This document shows, piece by piece, positions 41,641 to 51,600 of a stretch of DNA of 64,000 nt (positions are counted from its first letter, which is position 1; every line of letters starts with the position of its first letter). A model generated the notes under the pieces. That model had not been told where the DNA came from, ran no database searches, and was given only the letters and a program-made list of their open reading frames with translations. The DNA lies in the NCBI GenBank assembly GCA_036320915.1, contig JAXBDG010000012.1, positions 576,001 through 640,000 on the forward strand, read 5' to 3'. Source of the stretch: Linnemannia elongata (Eukaryota > Mortierellomycota > Mortierellomycetes > Mortierellales > Mortierellaceae). A program made the position numbers and the translations under genes.

Positions 41641-43988
41641 TCCATCCTCTGATTCTTTTGTTACTGCTTCCGCTCTAAGCCTCTTCCCTCTCGATCTCAG
41701 CTTTACCTCTTACTTAGCCCTGTCTCTCACTCGCCCCAGCTCCGCCTCTATCAAGTCTCACCCTTCTGTACAACCACATGCACCGGACGCCTGCAAGCCC
41801 ATGTGGTGCCCAGCTCACCACCATATAATATACCCCCAGCCTCATGCCTTTACCAGCCCCATCATGTTGGGGTCCTGCCCGTCTTTAACAACCCGGATCT
41901 ATTTTAGATATTTGTTCTGCTCCTTGTTCTTTATTGTATCTCTGCTATGTAGCTTTTGTCTAGTCCTATAACTATGGCCTCGTTTCTTGGCCTTTGTCGA
42001 GTCCCTTGTCTAACAATAAATTAATACACTTGAATCATACATGCTCCATATCTCCGTCCCCTCCTTTTGCATACCCTTCAAGCTCGGATCTTGACAACAG
42101 ACCACCACGTGTAAGCATGTGGCGTATCATTAAAATTATACCCCTTAAGTGGCATATATTACTTCATAAACAAACATATTGAATAGACTTTTTTAAACAC
42201 TCGCACGCATAAACCTTCTTTACGTTTTTTTTTTTATTATTCCTTTCTTATTCCTTTCTTATTCCTTTCTTATTCCTTTCTTATTCCTTTCTTATTCCTT
42301 TCTTATTCCTTTCTTATTCCTTTCTCATTCCTGTCTTTTCTTTGCTTGGTTTGGCTGTTAATGTGCCATGCAATGGGTGTGCGGCTCACCGTTGTTTTGT
42401 ATCTTATTTTGGGTGGGCTTAGTCGTTTTCACTTCTGTGATGACATCTATGCAAGGCGATGTTGTGACTGCCCCTTTTTTCTGATTGTCCAATTCTATTG
42501 TTGCCTCTGATCATCCGCGGCCCTTACTGTTGTTCCAGTTTCCCGATGCCTTTTCATTTTTTGTTTCTGACCACCATGTTCCTGTATTTAGAGTGCGTTG
42601 ACTGGACCTATTTTTTTTCTCCAAGTGCCCCATTGTCTGTTGATGGTCGATCATTGCGGATTTAGCCTTTTGTTCGCGTCTCCTTCTGCCAATTGAAGAT
42701 TAACATTTTATTTTTATTTATTTTTTTTTATTGCACCAATGCATTGTCCATTGTAAATACTGCTTTATTCTCAGTGGGTGCATTGGCAATCCAGCTTATT
42801 ATTAACCATGTCAGTTAACTTTATATTGAAATGTTAGTGTATATGAACTTGATAGTCAATGTGAAGAAAGAGACCGTTCTCTATTATGCACGGCTATATG
42901 CTTAATACACAGGAGCAGCCATACAGCTAGGGACATCAGTACATAGGGGCTGATGTCTCATATAATGCACTTCTTCATTGAAAAAAAGGGTAACTAAAAT
43001 ACACCCGTGCCATAAAAATAAATGCCTTGAGGCCTACACCATATTTTTTTCCTTTTTTTTCTCTTATTATGTTCCTTATTCCCATTTCTCTCAGAACTGC
43101 AATCTTTATCTCTACTAATCAAATTAACAATGGAAAAAGCACCCAAAGGAAATAATAAACCTCCTTCTGAACCAAGGTTTCCAATTATACTTCGCGATAG
43201 GACGTAGGTTGGAAGACACTTACGCTCTCTACTGTCTGTTATGCGCTATACTGATTGTTAAGTTTATTGCTTTTTTTCAGTTCACTCCATATTAATTTTT
43301 TCTGTCCATTTCTGTTTTTCCAATTAATACCCTTCCTTTGCCTTTCCCAGGGGAAAGGTATCGTCTACGCGTCATGTAATTCCCTCTAAAAATAATCACT
43401 TTACTCGAAGCTTGACAAAGACAGAGGAGGAAAAGGTGTGGAAGATGAGAAAAATGCCGATGATATGGAGGGCGTGGAGGAACTAAAGGGGGGAGAAGAA
43501 GACTACACTACGACGGTGATGTCAATACGCATAAACTAACCACAGGACATCCAACCGCCCATTTTCTTCTCCCTCGACAGTGCGGCCATTTCCCTCTACT
43601 TTGCACACATGCCCAACTAAAGTGTTCAGCATGAGTGATAATACTTTTTGTGATTTCGACTTTGTTTTTGAAATGCTCATCCTAACTCTTACGTTCATCC
43701 CCCAGATCTTTTTCGCCTGTATTTTATTTCTAACTTTTTGCTCTCACATCGCCATTAACGTTAGAGGAGACGATCACGAACAAACGCGCTTTGAACATCT
43801 TGGCGTCAGTTTGATCACATAAATAAAATCAAGTTCATATATCGTTCGCTCTTTAATCCACCTTTCTTCACTTTTCTCTCTTTCATCATCTATTCTTTCT
43901 ATCGCTCCTCCAATCACCTGTTAGACGCCACCGGCAGGACAAAACAATAATAAGAGAGGCAAACGAACTCCACTAGCAACTGTCGTCC
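41641..43988. other. About 2.3 kb without a supported gene
   Basis: 41650-42030 is pyrimidine-rich with an ATATAATATA box and later AATAAATTAATA and could be a degenerate LTR. 42232-42331 is a satellite. 43130-43209 has a short ATG frame followed by GTAGGT that might be a first exon, but I could not find a matching second exon. The remainder is AT-rich and non-coding to my eye. Confidence 0.45.
42232..42331 (+). repeat. Tandem repeat TTATTCCTTTC, about nine copies
   Basis: An 11-bp unit repeats almost perfectly; the last copy changes to TCATTCCTGTC. Confidence 0.96.
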
Positions 43989-44767
43989 ATGATACCCAGC
44001 AACTCATTCAAGGACATTACATCAGAGAAGTGGTCAACTCAGACAGGATCTCGCTCGGATCTACAATTAATATCAGGAACAGGAACAAGAGAACATTGTC
44101 CTCCAAAAATAAGTCCACTTAACAAGATCTCCCCCGAGGACAAAGGAAGCGCTCTTCCATCAATTCAACACAGGCCGACTGAAACCATGTACGATGGCCA
44201 ACGGTTCATTCAAGAAACGGGAGGCGTGCAGGTGCATGTCGAGACGATCCGACTGAATCTGCGAGGCGAAAGAATCCGGGCACGCGTGCAACAAAGGAGG
44301 CTTGATCTCCAACCCAATCCATGTGTGGGATCGGCTTGCATTTGTCCGGTCACACATAGACTGGACAGTGGCTGACTGGAAGCGAGTCATGCTCACTGAT
44401 GAGGGCATGATCAGCTGCGTGGGCTCCTTTATCAGGAAGTACAGCGACCGAGAGCACAGCTGTCTGCAGCTTCATCAAATCTGCACATCGCTACAAGGTG
44501 GAAGAGGGAAAATGCTGATCAGGGGATGCATTACTCTTTTTGAACCAGGAGACCTTTCCGGGTACATGGGTTGTTGGATTTAGAATTCTTCTTTACCATC
44601 GTCAACGATTATGTTCTAATCTCATACATTTGGCACGGCATGTATCCTGCGGAATCAAACCTTCAGAAAGACAACTCTCAGGTTCATACTGTAAACGTCG
44701 TACAACAATGGCTTGCCGAGCAGTAGTTTACTGTTCTTGAGGGGCCAGCCAACTCTCCGGACCACAA
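43989..44767 (+). pseudogene. Decayed Tc1/mariner-like transposase, copy 2
   Basis: This copy extends further 5' than the one at position 1. 43989-44375 encodes a stretch resembling the N-terminal DNA-binding half of Tc1-type transposases (ISGTGTRE ... VHVETIRLNLRGERIRARV), and a second frame from 44302 carries the DWKRVMLTDEG and GGRGKMLIRGCI blocks. A frameshift near 44300-44375 separates the halves, and a stop at 44581 replaces a tryptophan codon of copy 1. It is clearly non-functional. Confidence 0.65.
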
Positions 44768-46747
44768 CATCATCTAGCACGTCTGAGGCTCTATCAAGCA
44801 TAAACTCGCCCAAGAGCTGGCGCCGAGAAGCATGAAAGATCTCTGGGAGCGCGTGCAGGATATTTGAGCAACTCTCCAGGAGGACTGCCTGTATGACCTA
44901 TGCTAGAACTTGCCCAGACGCATGAAGAAGGGGGTCCGAAACAGAAGATGGTACACCAAATATTAATCGGCCACGCCACAATTGATCAATAAGCATTAAG
45001 AAACCAGATGAATTTGATATCATATCCAGAACGGTTTAGAGTTTAACAGGGCGTCAAGAATGGGCATAAGGATGATAGAGATCTGCGGGGTGAATGCAAG
45101 GAAGGAGATAAATAAGGTACAGGAGGGCAGAGTATTTAAATGTGTGAGGCTAGGTCAAAAAAAGAAAAAAGAACAAAGGAAGAACAAGGAATACAGCTAA
45201 TGAGCAAAAACGACTAACAGAAAAAAGTGTCATGGATATTATATCTTCTGCCACGATAAGTGTCGGGAATGAGGCGATGATGGAAGAGAAGGGAAAAGAA
45301 GAGAGGAATGGCGAGAGAGGAATGAAATGATGGTGAAAATGAGGAATGCAAGAAGGAGAATATTTTCCAGAGCCGTTAAGTAAGTGACATGAACGACAAT
45401 ATGGAGCGACACAATAACCAAACCTGAACTGCGGCCAAATTCTTATCTCGGTGTGGGATAATGAAAAGGAGAGAACAATTTGTGGCAGCAATGTGAGGAA
45501 CATAATGAGTTGCTCATGAATAAAAGCAACATCGTGCCAAGTTGGTAGAACATATAAGGCACTAATACAGCTCTTTTTTTTACTGTGACATCCATACAGC
45601 TATGCCCAGGACATTCCCCTACCTGTATCTTACCCGTTGTCCAACAAAGCCCGGGGTATTTACGCCACTTGCGGGAAAACATCACACCTCACAAAAGCAA
45701 GTCGCCAATATCTCTCCAACACAGTTCACAATATATCAGTTGCTTGGCGGCCATTCACACAGGATCTCATTTGCGGACCAAAATTTGACGAGAAAGAGAT
45801 GCGCCATAACTTCCAAGCAATAACAGAGGGGCCACACTGCTACGCTTTGGTATGGATACAAGTACGCTCATCCGGCTCAAAGACCAACCCAGTCTTCTCG
45901 ATATGTTACAGCAAGGGACAAATCATCCTCCCTCACATCACGCCTTACGACAAAATTATGGATCTGTTGCGACGCAAAACATTCTGTCGCAAAATCAGAA
46001 ATACAACTCAGCAATGGCGTTTGCCTCTACGATGCAGTCTGGACCAAACTCTTGCCAACACTAAGAAGGGCCCATTCACCTTTCGCACGAGCGGACAAAT
46101 TATAGCACACTAGACGACAATGGCCTCCCACAACATATCATTAAACTAAATGTCGGTCGGCCAATCATCCTTTCACGCAATGTCTCAACGAGAAGAGGAA
46201 TGTGCAATGTTACACGACTACAAGTATCAAAACTGGACGAATACATCATAGAAGCAAAGATCGGTACAGTATCATTCAACTTCGTTCTCATCACACGAAA
46301 GCCACTCTCCTCAAAAGACGACGGCACCACACTAATTAAATTCACACGCTTGCAACTTCTAATCCCCGACCTGCTTTCGCACTTACCATCAACAAGGCGC
46401 AATGAAAATCAATAACAACAACAGGTGTCTATCTACACCAAGCTAGGTTTTCATATGGGCAACTTTATGTTGCACTATCATGTTCAGACCTTGACAACAA
46501 ATCCTTAGCCTTAACGCTCTAACAATTCTTCGACCTTCAAACACGTCAACAACACCCTTTACGACAGCCAAAGAAATTACACCAGAAACATAGTTTTCAA
46601 GGTAGCACTTTAACCAGCACCCACTCAATCGAACGATCATACAGCAAACCGTTCATTGTTTACTTTGTACAGTACACTTCCAGGAATAAATGGACACAAT
46701 AATGCAACCCCCCAGGAAGAGAACAATTCAAGTGGCAACGCCCTAGT
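44208..46747 (+). repeat. Right copy of the 2.5-kb composite repeat
   Basis: Near-identical to 1-2540. The match ends at CTAGT (46743-46747), after which the flanks diverge. Its left border is probably left of 44208, since the first copy is cut by the window edge. Confidence 0.93.
45598..46747 (+). pseudogene. Internally deleted Helitron Rep-helicase relic, copy 2
   Basis: Same structure as 1391-2540: the N-terminal region jumps to the helicase C terminus at about 46110. Here the C-terminal part retains one more base near 46315, so KDDGTTLIKFTRLQ remains readable where copy 1 is frameshifted. This shows the two copies have decayed independently after a shared deletion. Confidence 0.85.
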
Positions 46748-46827
46748 GGAAAATAATAACCAGTTGTTATTGATAAGATAGAGGGGAGGAACGAATAACG
46801 AAACAAAGAGAGGGGTCTGTTTATTCA

Positions 46828-46857
46828 GGACGAAGAGTCCTTGTGTACTCTTCGTCC
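46828..46857. other. Perfect 11-bp hairpin, 8-nt loop
   Basis: GGACGAAGAGT and ACTCTTCGTCC face each other across 8 nt. It lies about 165 bp upstream of the possible start of the gene at 47023. The rest of 46748-47022 has no supported feature. Confidence 0.7.
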
Positions 46858-47022
46858 ACTGTGACACACGTGATTATGGCTCACATTCTACCATCACACC
46901 TCCGTGTCCATGCGTCCTAAACGCTGCCTGTTGATCGGTGTAATGACGGCCTTCTCGACAAGGATCCGTCTGAACTTACACATGACGAAAGGATCCATTT
47001 CGGACGATATCACCAGCATGCT

Positions 47023-47537
47023 ATGCAACCAGTTGCCCACAACGGTGTCCTCTTCACTTTCCGCCGGGATCCACTTCGACAAAACCAATACGTGTGTGTA
47101 TGTGGTCATCTTCTTTCAACAACCGGCAGTCTCACCCTGCACATTCGGGGATCAGATCGTCCATCAAACAAGAAGCGCCTTGTATCGTCATTTCCAAGAG
47201 GGCTGACGAAATCGTAAGAGATGACGAGACCTTTAACGATAAGGACCAGCCTATTAATTACAGGCCAGCAAAGCCCAAGCCCGAGCGTGACAGGCAACAA
47301 AGCATGGAGAGCCTCTACAACGAGGAGGATGAGGGGCTCGATCTCAACCACGAAGATGAGGGAGTGCATCACAACAAATATGAAGACGACGAGGCCCAGG
47401 AGGGTGATGACGAGTTCCAACGTCTCCTCGAGAAGAATGAGCAAGATCTACAACAAGCTATGAAGAGACTCCACAAACTCCACAAGAAGCGATCAAACAT
47501 CACCAAAGCTCATCTGGCGCGGAAAAAAATAAAATAA
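47023..47537 (+). CDS. Small two-exon protein with Cys-His motif and acidic coiled coil, about 154 aa
   Basis: Exon 1 (47023-47213) and exon 2 (47264-47537) total 465 nt in frame after removing a 50-nt GT-AG intron; the unspliced frame stops right after the donor. Exon 1 encodes YVCVCGHLLSTTGSLTLHIRG, a possible zinc-binding unit. Exon 2 is acidic, then has a heptad-like helical segment (FQRLLEKNEQDLQQAMKRLHKLHKK) and ends in basic residues. Coding-like sequence in the same frame continues upstream to about 46921, where a stop occurs, so the true start may be in an upstream exon. Not recognised; it could be a fragment of a transposon-encoded protein. Confidence 0.5.
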
Positions 47538-48688
47538 ACATATGACATATCTTTTCTATTTAAACTCACTTCACTCCCTTCCTTTACTTCACTCCCTTCC
47601 CTCGCTTCCTTCACTCACCTTCTCTTTACTCACTCGCCTTGCTTCAGTCATCTTCCTTCGCTCATCTTCCTTCATTCCTTTTCCTTTTCGTTTTCCTTTG
47701 ATGCATCGCTTGGGTAAATCACTTAAATCTCGAAATTTCATTGGCTGGTAGTCGAGTTGACCAATAATATTAAATGGGGAATTGGTGATTCACCAAGTGA
47801 GAAAACGTCACCACAGGACCGACAACCACCTGACTTTGTTCCCTGAGGAGACGCCGCCTTATTTCTATTGCTGTTTGCATGGGAATCTCATTTCATGTCT
47901 CTTTGTCCCTTTCATTGCTTTCGCATCATAGCTCAACAGTCATCCTTTTTCTGCCTTCCCATCGCCCCTTCTCGCTCATTGCATACCCGCATTCACCTTT
48001 GTCTTTTTTTACGTTATTTACTTTCGCCATCTACCTCCTCCCTCTCTTGATCCCTTTTTTTCCTCCTTCCATCACCTTCAGGAACAAGAAACGCCCTTTG
48101 GTGCTAAAACATACACGGACACCTTCTCCTGCAAAGTCAAATATCTCGCTAAGAGCCAACAACGACGATATAAACAACAGCAACAACAACAACATAGCTA
48201 CTTGGTAAGTGTCTACATTTATGCAATGAAGTGCTGTTGCTCTAGGAGAGAGCTGTGTGTGTCGCCGTGTATGTGTTTTTTATCTGGACAATTATTAACA
48301 CGCCCACGTTTTATTCACCAAGTAGCTTGAAAAGCCACAGCAGGTACGACCAGAATCTTTTATCGAGCCACAGCAACAACAGAACAGACTGGCGTCCTGT
48401 ATAACAATCCGTTTGCATAAGTGCAGTTGAGTCATTGCGTTGCTTCAGCGCGAGGACTTTGATATAAAAAGATTGCTAACTGTTTCTTTTATTTCGACAA
48501 AGTAGACCTTTCCTTTTTTTTACTTCTTTTACCTGCAATATACTACGCTCTTACATATTCGCAAAGACTCAAGTGCATCAAGTAATTATACCTGCCTGCG
48601 AATATCTTGAAGCCCATACACTAAATAACATGAATACTGATCCTTTTGACTTCAATTTAACCAATTAGCACATTCCCAACAATCATCA
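47538..48688. other. Upstream region of the STAND gene; possible non-coding exon
   Basis: Pyrimidine-rich CTTC/TTCACTC tracts occupy 47570-47700 and 47990-48080. 48082-48205 is bounded by TTCAG and GTAAGTG and contains a CAA/CAG-rich run, so it may be a 5' UTR exon. No coding gene is supported here. Confidence 0.35.
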
Positions 48689-51600
48689 ATGACAACATCC
48701 AAACAGGAGCAACAAGCTTCTGCAACCTCGGGTCATGTCGAAAGTTGCTCGACGTCTAGTCTGGGCAACGTCACACAGAAGCTGTCTCGCATGGACATCA
48801 GCGTCTTTCCTAGAAATACCGCTCCTCCTGCCTTGTCAACCACCTTGCCTCCGCCAGGATCGCGTTTTGAGAACATTGCTCAGTTAGCCTATTGCGGCAA
48901 TTTGCTCCGCAAGTGTTTGTCGCCCTCATTGGTCTCTGCTAGCTCATTCGGCGAATCCCTCGACTCGACTCAGCGTGCGTTGATCGATCCATATGCTCAG
49001 AACGAAGACGAGGTGAACCGGATCCGTTGGCTGATTCAGAGAGCTGTTGAGGAGTTTGCCGCCGACAGTTTGAAGACAGCTGCTATTCTCTCCGAGGTAC
49101 TCCTTCTCGCTTCTTCTCTTGACCAGGAGTACTACCGCAAGTTGCTCAACTGCATGATCGCCAAGTTTGAGACCACCGTGTTACTGGACATCGACTTGCT
49201 GCAGGGAGTGGTCTATTTGGTCGAAAGTACTTCATCCGACTATCTTAACCCCGATGACCTTGTTCGCATTCTGGCTGTTCTCCGCGCCCGTCTGCAGGGT
49301 ACCCACCTACAAGCCTCCAAGCATCCTTATTATTTGACCTGTGCATTATCTCGCCTACTTGATGTCATGGCTGAAGGCAAAGTCCAGGATCTGCGACGCG
49401 TTGTTGACCAAGAGCCTCTATCAGCGCTCTTCAGCCAGCTGAAGGACAGCACCGATCCCTACCTCAAGCATCAGGTTACTTATGCCTTCCAGGCTCTGAT
49501 GCATGTTCCCAATGACGAGACACGCCGGCAGTTTGTGTTGCGACATGCAGGCAACATCACGATGGGACTTCTTGGAGTTGCGAGTGTGTGCAAGCTGGAT
49601 CTCGGACAAGTCAAGGATGGAGTCGACCAATTGTACAAAGTCGCAGGACACGCCCACGAGGTTACCACCAAGGTTGTTGGCGGAGCGCAGTCGTTGCTCG
49701 AAAGTGGCCAGGGCATCTGGGCGAGTGTCAAAGGCGGCATCTTTTCTGGTGGAAGGCAACTCTGGTATTCGGCACTGAGAGAGGCCGAAGAGCACATTCG
49801 CAATGGCCGCCTTCGAGATTTCAATCGTATCGCATTTGAAGCACCCTGTCGTGAACACATCGAATTCCAGTGGGGAATCTGTCGGTTGCTTGGAGAAATT
49901 GCTGTTGACACATTGTGGGAGGATGTCACCCGCAAACATGCTGTTGACATTTTGACTGAGCTGTACAGGAATGATTCCAACTGGACTTCTAACGCGGATA
50001 TTGGCGAATGGATCCTTGACATCCTCCGCCAGATCGAGGCCGCAGCAGATACAACCGTTTCGGACCACGCCCAGTCGATGATCCAAAGTCTGGAAAAGAT
50101 AGCCGATTCTAGCAAGCTGGAACTCTACCTCAACTCAATGGAAGCACCACTCAGCCCCCATCCAATCAAGGCTCACTTGTCGATTCCAATATCATCAACA
50201 TTGCTCTCGCGAGTTCTGGCCATCCCAGATGTCGAATACGATATACACAGATTGAGACAGAAGCGAATCGATGGCCACCACAAAGGCGTCTACATTCCTC
50301 CACAGGCCAAACCCAACCTACAAGCGACCGACAACACCCTTTTTCCGCTCATGCAGAAAGCCCAGGAGTTCCTGTCGGACCAGCGGCAGGTCTTGTTGAT
50401 TCTGGGAGATTCTGGCGCAGGAAAGTCGACATTCAACCTGGAATTGGAGCACACTCTTTGGAAGGACTATACGAAGTGCGGACCGATTCCGCTCTTCATC
50501 AACCTCCCAACCATCGACAACCCAACTCAGGACCTTATCCAGAAGCAGCTGTTCAAGCACAACTTTTCGGACGCTCAAATTCAGGAAATGAAACTGCACC
50601 GACAGTTTATTATCATTTGCGATGGATATGATGAGTGTCAGCTCAAAGTCAACTTGCACACGACCAATGAGTTTAACCAGACAGGACAATGGAAGGTGAA
50701 GGTTGTTATCAGCTGCCGCAGCCAGTACCTTGGACAGGACTATCGATCGCGTTTCCAACCGCAGCCACTCAACCGTTACGATCGCTCCACAAGTGACCTT
50801 TTCCAGGAGGCTGTCGTTGCATCATTCTCAAAAGCGCAGGTTGAGCAGTATGTCAACTTGTACGTCAAGGGATTGTCAGCACATGAATCTCTCCAGGGCA
50901 AGCTCTCATGGACAGTGAGCGAGTACATGGACAAGTTGACGAGGATCCCAAACCTGCTGGACTTGGTCTCTAACCCCTTTCTGCTGACCCTGACGTTGGA
51001 GGCCCTCCCTACGTTTGTCGACTCTAAGACTGATCTTTCCACGCTCAAGATCACTCGAGTGCAGCTGTACGACAGCTTTGTCAAACAATGGCTTGAGTCC
51101 AATCGTGCGCGACTTGAGCGCAGCGCATTGAGCAATGCCGAGCGATCGGAGCTGGACCTACTCATTGAGGACAACTTTCTCTTCCATGGCATCCACTTTC
51201 AGAAAGACCTCGCAACAGCAATCTTTATCAAGCATGCGGGAAACCCAGTCGTCCAGTATACCCACCTTCGCGACCGCAACACATGGAAGGCGACGTTTTT
51301 CAGTCCTGATGGCCAGGCCAAGCTACTTCGAGAGTCAAGCACAGTGACGCGATCTGGCTCGTTCTTCCGGTTCTTACATCGATCCCTTCTGGAATACTTT
51401 TTTTCAAGGACTGTGTACGACCCTTTGGATTACTTGAGCGACGATAATGCTCCTGATGAACGCTCGGCGATCTCAACCGCCAAGACTGGGCTGTTGAGCA
51501 TGAGCCTTACCGAGGAGTCGTCGATCCTTCAGTTCTTGGCCGAGCGTGTGCAGGCGGACCCGGCATTCAAGGCTGATCTTTTTAGCGTCATCGAGGACTC

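Noticed and set aside
42232..42331. Possible CRISPR-like array
   Set aside because: It is a direct 11-bp tandem repeat without spacers, in a eukaryotic setting.
49421..50115. Two long antisense frames (221 and 211 codons) opposite the STAND gene
   Set aside because: They are shadows of a strongly biased coding strand, have no motif, and the plus strand is clearly the gene.
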